Positions 44,614 through 54,085 are shown, counted from the first letter of the stretch. The stretch: DNA of 64,000 bases from Xanthomonas sacchari (GCF_040529065.1 NZ_CP132343.1:2046001-2110000); one strand, 5' to 3'. The notes: generated by a model not told the origin, from the sequence alone. Program-made: numbers and translations.

Positions 44614-45060
44614 ATGAACTCCGGAATGCTTGTTGGCCTTGTCGCGCTTGGCCTCGGCGCTTCGTCCCCGGCCGCGCCGCCGCAGGCGGGCATCACGGAC
44701 GCGGTCATCCAGCATCTGGACCTGACCTCGTTTCCCAACTCGCTCGGCCCGCGCCGCCTGCCGGGGAAGACGACGTTCGCGGACTATGGCTTCGTGGATG
44801 TCACGAAAACCGCCGATGGCGCGCGCCTGCTCCAGACCGACAAGGGCTGGATGATGCGCTTCGAGGTGCTGTCGGCCGATGCCACGTCCGTGCGCCTGTG
44901 CTTCCATGACACGGGATTGGCCAAGCCCGGCGAGCCACGCGCGCCCAGCTACAACGCAACCTCGGCGTTGCTGGTTTCGACAGCGTCTCAGGGCATGTGG
45001 ACCGCCAGGCAGGTCCCTGCGGGGTTTGCGGACTGCAAGAACGCGCCCGCCGGCGCGTGA
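44614..45060 (+). CDS. Exported protein of unknown function
   Basis: 148 residues, with a short signal-like N-terminus (MNSGMLVGLVALGLGASSPAAPPQA). It contains GITDAVIQHLDLTSFPNSLGPRRLPGKTTFADYGF and a C-terminal pair of cysteines (VRLCFHDTG and FADCKNAPAGA). No family is recognised. The base composition of the start region is like that of its neighbours. Confidence 0.65.
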   Translation: MNSGMLVGLVALGLGASSPAAPPQAGITDAVIQHLDLTSFPNSLGPRRLPGKTTFADYGFVDVTKTADGARLLQTDKGWMMRFEVLSADATSVRLCFHDTGLAKPGEPRAPSYNATSALLVSTASQGMWTARQVPAGFADCKNAPAGA

Positions 45061-45157
45061 GTGCACGGCGGCCGCGATGCGGGCCGTCGCACCACCTGCG
45101 TGAGGGGGCTGCCGCAGCCTGACGGCGCAAGCGGTCCCCGTTGTCGATAGCGTCCCT

Positions 45158-45192
45158 AAAAAAACAGGGCGCCCCTTGCGCAGGCGCCCTGT
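45158..45192 (-). terminator. Rho-independent terminator after rluB
   Basis: On the - strand ACAGGGCGCC/GGCGCCCTGT form a ten-pair stem with a nine-base loop and a run of seven T. It is 45 bp past the rluB stop and closes the scpA-scpB-rluB operon. Confidence 0.9.
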
Positions 45193-45235
45193 CGGGTACG
45201 GTGCGCGCCGACGCGCGATGCGCCGGCGCCGCGAC

Positions 45236-46780
45236 TCAGCCGCCGCGCGGACCGCGGTTGCCGCCGCCACCGGGACGGCCACCGCCACCCGGGCGGCCAC
45301 CGGCCGGGCGATTGCCGCCGCCGGGACGTCCACCCGGACCCGGGCCGCGCTTCTGGCCGCCGGCCGGGCGCGCGGCGCGCGGCGCGGCGCCGTAGGGGTT
45401 GAAGCCCGGGGTGGCGTGGTCGGAGGGGAAGCTCGGCGCGTTGCCCGGATGCCCGTAGGGATGCGCCTTGCGCTGCTGGCCCTGGCCCGGACCGCGGCCC
45501 TGGCCGGCGCCCGCACCGGCGCCGGCGCCGGCCGGACGCGGCTTGGCGTAGGGACGTCCCTGGCCCTGACCCTGGCCACGACCGCCGGGACCGGCGTTGC
45601 GGTGGCCGGTCGGGCCGGTGCTGACGCCATCGGGCACGTACCAGGTGCGGAACGCGGCCGGGTTGCCGTCCGGCAGCGGCTTGGGGCCCTTCGGCGTGCG
45701 CTGCTTGAACGGCTTCTGCGATTGCTTGGCGGCCATTTCGCCGCTCACGGTCAGGCCGCCATGCGGCTTCTTGCCGCCGCGGCCGCGGCCGCGGTCCTCG
45801 CTGAAGGTGTCGAAGCGACGCAGCTCGCGGCCTTCGTCGGCGGTGTTGTGGCCGTTGACGTAGGCGTTGCCGCCGCGGCCGACCTGCACGGTGGCCTTGG
45901 CCGCCTTGCGCTGGCCGATCACCGGCTGCAGGGTCAGCGCCGACGGGGTGCCTTCCTCCAGCTTCAGTTCGGCGCGCAGCGCCTCGACCTTGTCCTGCGC
46001 CAGCTCGACCGAATGCCCGCGCAGCAGTTCGCGCGGCAGCGCGATCTTGCCGTAGCGGGTGCGCTTGAGCCGGCTGACCTGGCAGCCCTGCGATTCCCAC
46101 AGGCGCCGCACTTCGCGGTTGCGGCCTTCCTTGACCACCACCCGGAACCAGTCGTGCGAGTCGGTGCCGCCGATGCGTTCGATCTCGTCGAACTTGGCGC
46201 CGCCGTCCTCCAGCAGCACGCCGCGCGAGAGCCGCTCGATCATGCTGTCGGGCACGGTCTCTTCGCCTTCCGGGGCGCGCACGCGCACCACGTACTCGCG
46301 CTCGATCTCGTAGGAGGGATGCATCATCGCGTTGGCCAGCTCGCCGTCGGTGGTGAGCAGCAGCAGGCCGGTGGTGTTGATGTCCAGGCGGCCGATCGCG
46401 ATCCAGCGCGCGCCCTTCAGCGCCGGCAGTGCCTCGAAGATGGTCGGGCGGCCTTCGGGATCTTCGCGCGTGGTCACTTCGCCTTCGGGCTTGTTGTAGA
46501 TCAGCACGCGCGAGGGCTCGGTCAGCGCGCTGGCGACGAAGCTGCGGCCGTCCAGCTCGATCTTGTCGCCGCTGCGGATCGACATGCCGGTCTGCGCGAC
46601 CTCGCCGTTGACCTTGACCAGGCCGTCGGCGATGCGCTGTTCCAGCGCCCGGCGCGAGCCCAGTCCGGCCTGGGCCAGGACCTTGTGCAGGCGTTCTTCC
46701 AGTTTCGGCTGCTCGGCGGCAGCGGCGTCGCGCTTGAGCGAGAGCTTGTTCAACGACAGCTTGCGGGAGGTGTCACTCAT
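45236..46780 (-). CDS. rluB: 23S rRNA pseudouridine(2605) synthase with long disordered tail
   Basis: 514 residues. An S4 RNA-binding domain (about 28-75: LHKVLAQAGLGSRRALEQRIADGLVKVNGEV) precedes the RsuA/RluB synthase domain with catalytic aspartate in GRLDINTTGLLLLTTDGELAN (near 132). The conserved enzyme ends near residue 265. The remaining ~250 residues are rich in G, P, R and Q (GQGQGQGRPYAKPRP, GGGGRPGGGG) and look disordered and RNA-binding. E. coli RluB has a much shorter tail. The start overlaps the scpB stop by eight bases. It modifies U2605 of 23S rRNA in the large subunit. Confidence 0.92.
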   Translation of the reverse strand: MSDTSRKLSLNKLSLKRDAAAAEQPKLEERLHKVLAQAGLGSRRALEQRIADGLVKVNGEVAQTGMSIRSGDKIELDGRSFVASALTEPSRVLIYNKPEGEVTTREDPEGRPTIFEALPALKGARWIAIGRLDINTTGLLLLTTDGELANAMMHPSYEIEREYVVRVRAPEGEETVPDSMIERLSRGVLLEDGGAKFDEIERIGGTDSHDWFRVVVKEGRNREVRRLWESQGCQVSRLKRTRYGKIALPRELLRGHSVELAQDKVEALRAELKLEEGTPSALTLQPVIGQRKAAKATVQVGRGGNAYVNGHNTADEGRELRRFDTFSEDRGRGRGGKKPHGGLTVSGEMAAKQSQKPFKQRTPKGPKPLPDGNPAAFRTWYVPDGVSTGPTGHRNAGPGGRGQGQGQGRPYAKPRPAGAGAGAGAGQGRGPGQGQQRKAHPYGHPGNAPSFPSDHATPGFNPYGAAPRAARPAGGQKRGPGPGGRPGGGNRPAGGRPGGGGRPGGGGNRGPRGG

Positions 46781-47744
46781 TTACTTGGCTCCGGCCGGCG
46801 CGTTGCGCGTCGGCCTGTGGTTCGGAATCGGCATCGTCAACAGCCACGGTCGTCGTCGCGACGGCGTTGTCTTCGGCTTCGTTCGCATCCGCCGCGCGCT
46901 CTCCCGGCGCGGCTTCGGGTTCGCCCGTCGGGGCGGTCGTGGAATCCGTGGCCGTCGGCGCGTGGGCGTCGTCGGTCGCGGGGGTGTGCGGTGTTGCGGT
47001 GTCGCTGGTGGCGGTGGCGGTGTCGGTGTCTGTGGCCACGGCCGCGTCTGCCTGCGCCATCGCGGCAGGCTCGGCGGCGTCGCCAGCGGCTGCGGCCTGC
47101 GCCGTGGTGTCGCCCGGGTCGCCCTGATCGGCGGCCTCGCCCGGTGCGGCGTCGGCCTGGGCCATGTCGCCGACCGGCAGCGCGTCGCGGTCCAGCGGCA
47201 GCTGCGGTTCCAGTTCGCCGATGTCCTTAAGTTCGGACAGCGGCGGCAGTTCGTCCAGGCGCTTGAGCCCGAAATAGTCCAGGAAGGTCTTGGTGGTGCC
47301 GAACAGCGCCGGCTTGCCCGGCACGTCGCGGTGCCCGACCACGCGGATCCACTCGCGCTCTTCCAGCGCCTGAATGATGTTGCTGCTGACCGCCACGCCG
47401 CGCACCTGTTCGATCTCGCCGCGGGTGATCGGCTGCCGGTAGGCGATCAGCGCCAGGGTCTCCAGCGTGGCGCGGGTGTAGCGGGTCTTGCGCTCGGTCC
47501 ACAGCCGCGCCACCCAGGCGTGCACGTCGCTGCGCACCTGGTAGCGGAACCCGGAGGCCACTTCGACCAGTTCCACACCGCGGCCCTCGCAGGCCTCGCG
47601 CAGTAGTTCCAGCGCGCGCTCGATGCTGCCCGGCGGCGCGGGTTCCTCCTCCGGGAACAGGCCGTGCAACTGCGCCAGCGGCAACGGCTGGTTGGCGGCG
47701 AGCAGGGCGGCCTCGACGATGCGGTTGATCAGCGCTTGATCCAT
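46773..47744 (-). CDS. scpB: Segregation and condensation protein ScpB
   Basis: 323 residues. The first ~190 are two winged-helix domains (LINRIVEAALLAANQPLPLAQLHGLF; RYTRATLETLALIAYRQPITRGEIEQVRGVAVSSNIIQALEEREWI). After residue 195 an acidic Ala/Asp/Thr-rich tail follows (TDTDTATATSDTATPHTPATDD), absent from the typical ~200-residue ScpB and probably disordered. ScpB binds ScpA and SMC in chromosome compaction. It starts 23 bp after scpA ends. Confidence 0.93.
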   Translation of the reverse strand: MDQALINRIVEAALLAANQPLPLAQLHGLFPEEEPAPPGSIERALELLREACEGRGVELVEVASGFRYQVRSDVHAWVARLWTERKTRYTRATLETLALIAYRQPITRGEIEQVRGVAVSSNIIQALEEREWIRVVGHRDVPGKPALFGTTKTFLDYFGLKRLDELPPLSELKDIGELEPQLPLDRDALPVGDMAQADAAPGEAADQGDPGDTTAQAAAAGDAAEPAAMAQADAAVATDTDTATATSDTATPHTPATDDAHAPTATDSTTAPTGEPEAAPGERAADANEAEDNAVATTTVAVDDADSEPQADAQRAGRSQVNE

Positions 47745-47767
47745 GCGGGGGCGGGTTCTCGGTGGAC

Positions 47768-48709
47768 TCAGGTGGTGGCGTCGGCGGCGTCGCTGTCGTC
47801 GAACTCGCTGTTGAACTGCAGCGGCGCGTTGGTGTTGCCCAGCGCCAGCGATTTGACGTAGATCGGTGGCATCGGCGGCCGCTCGGTGGCCTCGGCGGGG
47901 ACGTGCGCCAGCGGCTCCTGGACGATGTCCAGCAACTGCTCCTTGGCCAGTTCCAGCAGTGCCAGGAAGGTGACCAGCACGCCGAGCTTGCCTTCCTCGG
48001 CACTGAACAGCGATTCGAAACGGTGGAACTTGCCATCGTCCAGACGGCCCAGCACATCGCCCATGCGCTGGCGCACGCTCAGCGCCTCGCGCTTGATCGC
48101 GTGGCCGCTGAACAGTTCGGCGCGCTTGAGCACGTCGTACAGCGCCAGCAGCATTTCCTTGAGCTCCACCGGCGGCGGCAGCTTGACCGCGGCACGGTCC
48201 GGCACGTGGGCGTGCACCGGGGTGGTGTCGCGGTCCTGCCGCGGCAGCGCGTCGATGTCTTCGGCCGCTTGCTTGAAGCGCTCGTACTCCTGCAAGCGGC
48301 GGACCAGTTCCGCGCGCGGGTCCACTTCCTCGCCGTCTTCGGCCGGCGGCCGCGGCAGCAGCATCCGCGACTTGATCTCGGCCAGGATCGCGGCCATCAC
48401 CAGGTATTCGGCCGCCAGTTCGAAGCGCAGCTCCTGCATCACGTTGATGTAGTCCACGTACTGCCGGGTGATCTCGGCGACGGGGATGTCCAGGATGTCC
48501 AGGTTCTGCCGGCGGATCAGGTACAGCAGCAGGTCCAGCGGGCCTTCGAACGCGTCCAGGATCACTTCCAGCGCATCCGGCGGGATGTAAAGATCCTGCG
48601 GGATCTGCAGCACCGGCTGCCCATGCACGACCGCCAGCGGCATTTCCTGCTGCTGTGGCGGGGTCGTCTGGGTTGGCGGGTTCGCGTCGAGCGCGAGTTC
48701 GGAAGTCAT
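47768..48709 (-). CDS. scpA: Segregation and condensation protein ScpA
   Basis: 313 residues from ATG 48709 (MTSELALDANPPTQTT). The kleisin N-terminal domain begins at LDAFEGPLDLLLYLIRRQNLDILDIPVAEITRQYVDYI, followed by AAEYLVMAAILAEIKSRMLLPR; the C-terminal winged helix is near 245-275 (FESLFSAEEGKLGVLVTFLALLELAKEQL). It bridges the SMC heads together with ScpB. ScpA is the first gene of the three-gene unit. The extension upstream of 48709 in the same frame has no family similarity. Confidence 0.94.
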   Translation of the reverse strand: MTSELALDANPPTQTTPPQQQEMPLAVVHGQPVLQIPQDLYIPPDALEVILDAFEGPLDLLLYLIRRQNLDILDIPVAEITRQYVDYINVMQELRFELAAEYLVMAAILAEIKSRMLLPRPPAEDGEEVDPRAELVRRLQEYERFKQAAEDIDALPRQDRDTTPVHAHVPDRAAVKLPPPVELKEMLLALYDVLKRAELFSGHAIKREALSVRQRMGDVLGRLDDGKFHRFESLFSAEEGKLGVLVTFLALLELAKEQLLDIVQEPLAHVPAEATERPPMPPIYVKSLALGNTNAPLQFNSEFDDSDAADATT

Positions 48710-49082
48710 CGGTTGGACATCGGTGTTGCGGTGGCGAAGGGCCGGGCAGGCGCGACCCGGCGCGGCTCCTTGCCGACAGTGCTGCGGTTCAAGGGCGCGT
48801 CGTCCCCGCAACGCGCTCGGTACTTCAACAAGACACACGACGCACGCCACGCGTGTCGCGGCGGCGGGACCTACGGAGGAGGACGTCTGCGCGGGCGGTG
48901 TCAGGCAGCGAATCGGTCGTCGGAAGGGGCTTGGGGTCGCCGATCACCGACGGGCCGCTGCATCCGGCCGCGTGCAATGGATCCAAGGGTAATGCGCCGG
49001 CGGGGTCGGTGTCCAGCGCCGCCGTGCCGGGCCAGGTCCTACAATGCCATGTCCATAGATAAGGTATGAGGGCGGAGACGCG
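48710..49082. other. Divergent intergenic region scpA / YciI-like gene
   Basis: 373 bp between two divergent starts. It must contain promoters for both directions. I see no repeat, no RNA gene and no supportable reading frame. Confidence 0.5.
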
Positions 49083-49382
49083 ATGTGGTACGTGATCGAG
49101 GGGTACGACGTGGCCGATGCGCTGCCGCGGCGGGCGGCGGCGCGGCCGGCGCATCTGCAGCGGCTGACCCAGTTGCAGGAGGCCGGACGGCTGTTGCTGG
49201 CCGGGCCGTGCCCGGCGATCGACGCCGAGGATCCGGGTCCGGCCGGCTTCAGCGGCAGCCTGGTGGTGGCTGCATTCGACTCGCTGGCCGATGCGTGGGC
49301 CTGGGCCGAGGCCGACCCGTATGTCGACGCCGGCGTCTATGCGCGGGTCGAGGTGCGGCCGTTCCGCAAGGTGCTGCCATGA
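49083..49382 (+). CDS. YciI-family protein
   Basis: 99 residues. [44 protein letters not shown] and [22 protein letters not shown] have the layout of E. coli YciI, with the histidine (AHLQRL) that lies in the putative active site. Its role is not established. It overlaps the BolA-like gene by four bases, a pairing often seen in proteobacteria. Confidence 0.88.
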   Translation: MWYVIEGYDVADALPRRAAARPAHLQRLTQLQEAGRLLLAGPCPAIDAEDPGPAGFSGSLVVAAFDSLADAWAWAEADPYVDAGVYARVEVRPFRKVLP

Positions 49383-49663
49383 GCCAGGTCGGCGCCGAGC
49401 GGGTGGCGCGGATCCGCGCCGCGCTGGAGGCGGCGTTCGCGCCGCAGGCGCTGGAGGTGGAGGACGACAGCCATCGTCATGCCGGCCACGCCGGCGCGCG
49501 CGATGGCCGCGGACATTTCAATGTCCGCGTGGTCAGTGCGGCCTTTGCCGGCATGGGGCCGCTCGCCCGACACCGCGCCGTCTACGCGGCGCTGGGCGAG
49601 ATGATGCAGACCGATATTCATGCGCTGTCGATCCGCGCCGAGGTGCCGGGCACGGGCGGCTGA
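49379..49663 (+). CDS. BolA-family protein
   Basis: 94 residues. [32 protein letters not shown] carries the helix and the conserved SHRHAGH histidines that bind a [2Fe-2S] cluster with a monothiol glutaredoxin; [32 protein letters not shown] contains the FxGxxxxxRHRxVY motif. BolA proteins work in iron-sulphur trafficking and regulate envelope genes. The ATG overlaps the preceding stop. Confidence 0.93.
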   Translation: MSQVGAERVARIRAALEAAFAPQALEVEDDSHRHAGHAGARDGRGHFNVRVVSAAFAGMGPLARHRAVYAALGEMMQTDIHALSIRAEVPGTGG

Positions 49664-49841
49664 CGCGCGCGGCGGGTGGGGTGCCGCTGGCCCGAAAACG
49701 GGGTGGGCACCCCGTGCAGAACCGGAATCTGCACCTGGATTATGTTGCACTGCGGTACGATTCCGGCCGCTTTCGCATTATCCAAGTGACTGAAAAGCAA
49801 TGATTTTATTGGGAAAATAACAAAAGGCTTCTGCCTTGCGC

Positions 49842-49855
49842 TGAAAACGATTACA
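49842..49855. promoter_or_regulatory. LacI-family operator-like site before the LacI gene
   Basis: TGAAAACGATTACA fits the general LacI-family consensus TGNAANCGNTTNCA at 14 of 14 defined positions. It is 45-58 bp upstream of the regulator's ATG, which suggests autoregulation. A sister site is at 54061. Confidence 0.65.
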
Positions 49856-49899
49856 GTCCGCGCCAGTTTCTCAAGGTCTCTGCCGCGGAGGGCGGCACG

Positions 49900-50913
49900 A
49901 TGGCGAAGAGCGCGGTCACCATCAAAGATGTCGCACGCGAGGCCCGGGTCTCCGTGGCCACCGTGTCGCGTGCGCTCAACGGCCACGAGAACGTGGCCGC
50001 GCCGGTCCGGACCCTGGTCCTGGAAGTGGCCGAGCGCCTGCGCTACAGCCCGCATGCGGCCGCGCGCAGCCTCAGCAGCCGCCGCACCCAGACCCTGGGG
50101 GTGGTGCTGCCCGACCTGTACGGCGAATTCTTCTCCGAACTGATCCGCGGCATCGACGGCGCCGCCCGCGCGCGCCGCCAGCACCTGCTGGTGTCCAGCT
50201 ACCACGGCGACCCGGAAGAGCAGGGGCGGGCGCTGCGGGCGATGCGCGGCCGCGTCGACGGCCTGCTGGTGCTGTCGCCGTACGCCGAGCGCCCTGGCTT
50301 CCTCACCGACAACCTGCCGCAGGCGTTGCCGACGGTGTTGATCAACACCCACCTGCCGGGCACCGAGTACCCGGTGCTGAGCATCGACGACCATGCCGGC
50401 GCGGTGGCGATGACCGAACACCTGCTGGAGATGGGGCATCGCCGCATCGCCTTCATCGGCGGCCCGGAATTGAACTTCGATGCGCGCGAACGCCTGCGCG
50501 GCTTCCGCGACGCCATCGCACGTCATTCCGGCGAAGCGCACGGCCAGGAGTTTCCGGGCGACTTCGACGAAGCCTCCGGCTATCGCGCGGGGCAGGCGAT
50601 GCTGCAGGCCGGCACGCTGCCCGATGCGGTGTTCGCTGCCAACGACATGACCGCGCTCGGCTGCCTTTACGCCTTCACCCAGAGCGGCGTGCGCGTGCCC
50701 GACGACATCGCGCTGGCCGGCTTCGACGACATTCCGCTGGCGCGTTTCGTTCACCCGTCTCTCACCACCATGCGCGTCAGCATCGCCGGGCTTGGTGAGC
50801 AGGCGATGCATCGCCTGCTGCAACTGATCGATCGGCCCGACGCCGACGACCGGCAGCGGCAGACCCTGGTTCCTACGTTGGTCGTGCGCGATTCCAGCAC
50901 GGCCCGTTCCTGA
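49900..50913 (+). CDS. LacI-family transcriptional regulator
   Basis: 337 residues. The N-terminal helix-turn-helix [58 protein letters not shown] is followed by a periplasmic-binding-like ligand domain (LGVVLPDLYGEFFSELIRGIDGAARARRQHLLVSSYH to ALAGFDDIPLARFVHPSLTTMR). It probably represses the glycan-uptake genes at 51019-62222 until a sugar released from the substrate binds. It has its own operator-like site upstream. Confidence 0.93.
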   Translation: MAKSAVTIKDVAREARVSVATVSRALNGHENVAAPVRTLVLEVAERLRYSPHAAARSLSSRRTQTLGVVLPDLYGEFFSELIRGIDGAARARRQHLLVSSYHGDPEEQGRALRAMRGRVDGLLVLSPYAERPGFLTDNLPQALPTVLINTHLPGTEYPVLSIDDHAGAVAMTEHLLEMGHRRIAFIGGPELNFDARERLRGFRDAIARHSGEAHGQEFPGDFDEASGYRAGQAMLQAGTLPDAVFAANDMTALGCLYAFTQSGVRVPDDIALAGFDDIPLARFVHPSLTTMRVSIAGLGEQAMHRLLQLIDRPDADDRQRQTLVPTLVVRDSSTARS

Positions 50914-51018
50914 TGCGACGCGGTGTTCCGCGCCGCATCGCTTGTTCCACTTCGTTCCATCGAAGCACCACGCACCACCCATAACGAGCATCACGTCTTC
51001 CTGGAGGGAAAACCCCAC

Positions 51019-53991
51019 ATGCAACACACCCCGCACTCCGCCCGGCCCACGCGCAAGCTGTTGAGCTGCGCCCTCGCCAGTTGCCTGCTGCTGGGCGCCG
51101 CGCCGGCGTTCGCGCAAAGCACCGGCGCCACTATCCGCGGCCAGGTCAAGGTCGATTCGGCGCTGGCCGTGTCCGCGCAGGTCACCGCCACCAACCTGGC
51201 CACCGGTCTGAGCCGCAGCGTGCAGGCCAACAACGGCGTGTACTCGGTCGGCGGCCTGCCGCCGGGCTCCTACCGCATCGACGTCACCGCCGACGGCAAG
51301 ACCACCTCGCAGAACGTCACCGTGCAGGTCGGCCAGACCGCGACCCTGGATCTGGGCGTGGGCGGCGAAGCGGCCACCGCCAACGGGCAGGGCGCGACCA
51401 CGCTGGACGCGGTGCAGGTGCAGGCGCCGCCGGTGCTGGTGGAAACCCGCACCTCGGAGAACGCCACCTATATTTCCAACGTGCAGATCGAGAAGCTGCC
51501 GCAGGCCACGCGCAACTTCCTGGAGCTGGCCGACAGCGTGCCGAGCGTGCAGTTCCAGCGCGACGCCAAGGGCAACACCACGGTTCGCTCCGGCGCGACC
51601 TCGGCCAACGGCACCAACGTCTACATCGACGGCATCAGCCAGAAGAACTACGTGCTGACCGGTGGCGTCAGCGGCCAGGATTCCAGCCGCGGCAACCCGT
51701 TCCCGCAGTCGGCGATCGGCGAGTACAAGGTCATCACCTCCAACTACAAGGCCGAGTTCGACCAGGTCAGCAGCGCGGCGATCGTGGCCTCGACCAAGTC
51801 CGGCACCAACGATTTCCACGGCAGCTTCTTCTGGGATACGACCAACGACGACTGGCGCGCCGAAAGCCCGCTTGAGCGCAAGGCCGGCCAGCGCGACGAC
51901 TTCTCCGAGACCCAGTACGGCGCCACCTTCAGCGGCCCGATCCTCAAGGACCGCGCGCACTTCTTCGTGGCCTACGAGGCCAAGGAATACACCACGCCGA
52001 ACACGGTGATCCCGGGCGGCATCTACGCCGACCGCGTCGACCAGTTGCCGGCGCAGCTGCAGCCGCTGGTCGCCACCTACAGCACCCCGTTCAAGGAAGA
52101 CCTGTACTTCGGCAAGATCGACTGGACCCTGGGCGACAACAACCTGTTCGAGCTGACCGGCAAGTACCGCAAGGAAGACGAGCTGTCGGACATCGGTGAA
52201 ACCACCACCTACCAGCACGGCAGCAGCAACGGGCAGAAGGAAAAGCGCGCCAACCTGCGCTGGCAGTACAGCGGCGAGGCCTTCCTCAACGATCTGAACC
52301 TGAGCTACGAGAGCGCGTTCTGGACCCAGACCCCGCTCAACGACGGCAACGGCTACGTGCTGTCCTACGTGCCGCAGGCCGGCAACGAGACCACCATCCT
52401 CAGCGCCGGCGCCGGCAGCAGCTTCCAGAACAAGGGCCAGAAGGGCTGGACCCTGCAGGACGACCTGACCCTCAACAGCCTCGAGTGGCACGGCAGCCAC
52501 ACCATCAAGATGGGTGTGAAGTACAAGGACATCCAGCTCGATTCGACCCAGATCAATCCGGCCAATCCGCAGTACTACTACAACATCCTCAGCGACGTCG
52601 ACACGCCGTACCGGGTGCGCTTCGGCGACACCGGCGATGGCGGTTCGGTGCAGTCGCAGAACAAGCAGTACGGCATCTACCTGCAGGACGACTGGGAGGT
52701 CAACGAGCACCTGACCCTGAACCTGGGCGTGCGCTACGACTACGAGAAGACCCCGTCGTTCCTCGACTTCGTCACCCCGGCCGACGTCGCCAGCGCGCTG
52801 CTGACCTGGCGCAACCTGGACAACGCCAACTACGACATCGCCAACTACATCAGCACCGGCAACAACCGCAAGGCGTTCAAGGACGCCTGGCAGCCGCGCC
52901 TGGGCTTCTCCTACGACCTGTTCGGCGACCAGGCGCACGTGATCTACGGCGGTGCCGGCCGCGCCTACGACCGCAACCTGTTCGACTACCTGGCGCTGGA
53001 GCAGCTCAACAACAACTTCCGCTCCTACAGCTACTACTTCAGCAGCGCCAACACGCCGTGCCTCGGCCAGCCGTGCGTGGCCTGGGACCCGAGCTATGCG
53101 ACCCAGGCCGGCCTGAACGGGCTGGCCGCCTCCACCAGCGCCGGCACCGGCGGCGGCCGCGAGGTGTACCTGATCGACAACAACATCAAGGTGCCGTACT
53201 CCGACCAGTTCAGCCTGGGCATGCGCAACATGGTGCATTTCTGGGGCAACGACTGGTACACGGACGTGACCCTGAGCCGCATCGTCAGCGAGGACGGCTT
53301 CGTGTTCCTGCGCGGCAATCGCCGTGCCGACGGTTCGTTCTTCCTGCCCGGCACCACCTCCGGCGTGCCCACCGACTCGCCCAACGGCTACAGCGCGATC
53401 GTGCTCGGCACCAACGGCCTGAAGACGCGCAACAACCAGCTGGCGCTGAAGCTGGACAAGCCCTACGACAAGGAATCGGGCTGGGGCCTGACCGTGGCCT
53501 ACACCTTCTCCGATGCGAAGGAGAACCGTCAGTACGGCGAGCATTACGCGCTGGACCAGCCGTCGATGGCCGGCTACGGCTGGCGTGAGGCCGGCGGCAT
53601 TCCGAAGAACCGCCTGGTGGTCACCGGCATCTACGACCTGCCGTACGACATCACCCTGTCGGCCAAGCTGTCGCTGGCCAGCCAGACCCCGCGCTACGGC
53701 ACCAACTGCCTGGCGGGCAACGACCAGTGCTATATCATCCAGTACAAGCCGGACGCCACGCTGGGCTACAAGGAATTCAGCCTGGCGGCGAACAAGGAAT
53801 GGGACACCGGGTCGGGCATCAAGTTCAATGTGCGCGCCGATGTCATCAACCTGTTCAACTGGACCAACTACGCGGACTACAACACCGATACCGGCACCTA
53901 TGCCGACCTGAATACGGCGTTTGGTTCGCCGAGCGGCGTGCTGGCCTCGCCGATGCGGACGTTCAAGCTGTCGTTCGGCTTGAACTGGTAA
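51019..53991 (+). CDS. TonB-dependent receptor, Oar-like
   Basis: 990 residues from ATG 51019, preceded by GGAGGG; the signal peptide ends near PAFA (about 34). A carboxypeptidase-regulatory-like domain (35-118, STGATIRGQVKVDSALAVSAQVTATN) precedes the plug (from TRNFLELADSVPSVQFQRDAKGNTTVRSG near 165) and a long beta-barrel that ends in the aromatic RTFKLSFGLNW. It is a TonB-energised outer membrane importer. The N-terminal regulatory-like domain is typical of Oar proteins and of some glycan receptors of xanthomonads. Position and operon partners suggest an oligosaccharide ligand; this is inference. Confidence 0.92.
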   Translation: MQHTPHSARPTRKLLSCALASCLLLGAAPAFAQSTGATIRGQVKVDSALAVSAQVTATNLATGLSRSVQANNGVYSVGGLPPGSYRIDVTADGKTTSQNVTVQVGQTATLDLGVGGEAATANGQGATTLDAVQVQAPPVLVETRTSENATYISNVQIEKLPQATRNFLELADSVPSVQFQRDAKGNTTVRSGATSANGTNVYIDGISQKNYVLTGGVSGQDSSRGNPFPQSAIGEYKVITSNYKAEFDQVSSAAIVASTKSGTNDFHGSFFWDTTNDDWRAESPLERKAGQRDDFSETQYGATFSGPILKDRAHFFVAYEAKEYTTPNTVIPGGIYADRVDQLPAQLQPLVATYSTPFKEDLYFGKIDWTLGDNNLFELTGKYRKEDELSDIGETTTYQHGSSNGQKEKRANLRWQYSGEAFLNDLNLSYESAFWTQTPLNDGNGYVLSYVPQAGNETTILSAGAGSSFQNKGQKGWTLQDDLTLNSLEWHGSHTIKMGVKYKDIQLDSTQINPANPQYYYNILSDVDTPYRVRFGDTGDGGSVQSQNKQYGIYLQDDWEVNEHLTLNLGVRYDYEKTPSFLDFVTPADVASALLTWRNLDNANYDIANYISTGNNRKAFKDAWQPRLGFSYDLFGDQAHVIYGGAGRAYDRNLFDYLALEQLNNNFRSYSYYFSSANTPCLGQPCVAWDPSYATQAGLNGLAASTSAGTGGGREVYLIDNNIKVPYSDQFSLGMRNMVHFWGNDWYTDVTLSRIVSEDGFVFLRGNRRADGSFFLPGTTSGVPTDSPNGYSAIVLGTNGLKTRNNQLALKLDKPYDKESGWGLTVAYTFSDAKENRQYGEHYALDQPSMAGYGWREAGGIPKNRLVVTGIYDLPYDITLSAKLSLASQTPRYGTNCLAGNDQCYIIQYKPDATLGYKEFSLAANKEWDTGSGIKFNVRADVINLFNWTNYADYNTDTGTYADLNTAFGSPSGVLASPMRTFKLSFGLNW

Positions 53992-53999
53992 GCAAGGTC

Positions 54000-54030
54000 G
54001 CCGCGGCTCCCCTCGGACGGGGGCCGCGGC
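54000..54030 (+). terminator. GC-rich hairpin between receptor and glucanase genes
   Basis: GCCGCGGC (54000) and GCCGCGGC (54023) form a strong stem extended by CTCCC/GGGGG. The T-rich stretch TTATTTTTT lies about 14 bases after it, not directly adjacent, so it may be an inefficient terminator that lowers expression of the downstream operon, or an mRNA stabiliser. Confidence 0.5.
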
Positions 54031-54060
54031 GATGCGGAAGTGGGTTATTTTTTGCGGGCG

Positions 54061-54074
54061 TGTAAACGATTTCA
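54061..54074. promoter_or_regulatory. LacI-family operator-like site before the glucanase/ABC operon
   Basis: TGTAAACGATTTCA differs from the 49842 site by two bases and fits TGNAANCGNTTNCA. It ends 11 bp before the ATG of the lipoprotein gene, so a bound repressor would block transcription or initiation. It makes this operon the likely main target of the LacI regulator. Confidence 0.65.
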
Positions 54075-54085
54075 CGGGGGGCAGG

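Noticed and set aside
48710-49082. Possible small genes between scpA and the YciI-like gene
   Set aside because: Short frames lack start signals and similarity; the region reads as a divergent promoter area.
54032-54085. Earlier ATG for the GH144 lipoprotein at 54032
   Set aside because: It would put 18 residues before the signal peptide and include the LacI-type site; ATG 54086 follows GGGGGGCAGG and starts with MKKQR.
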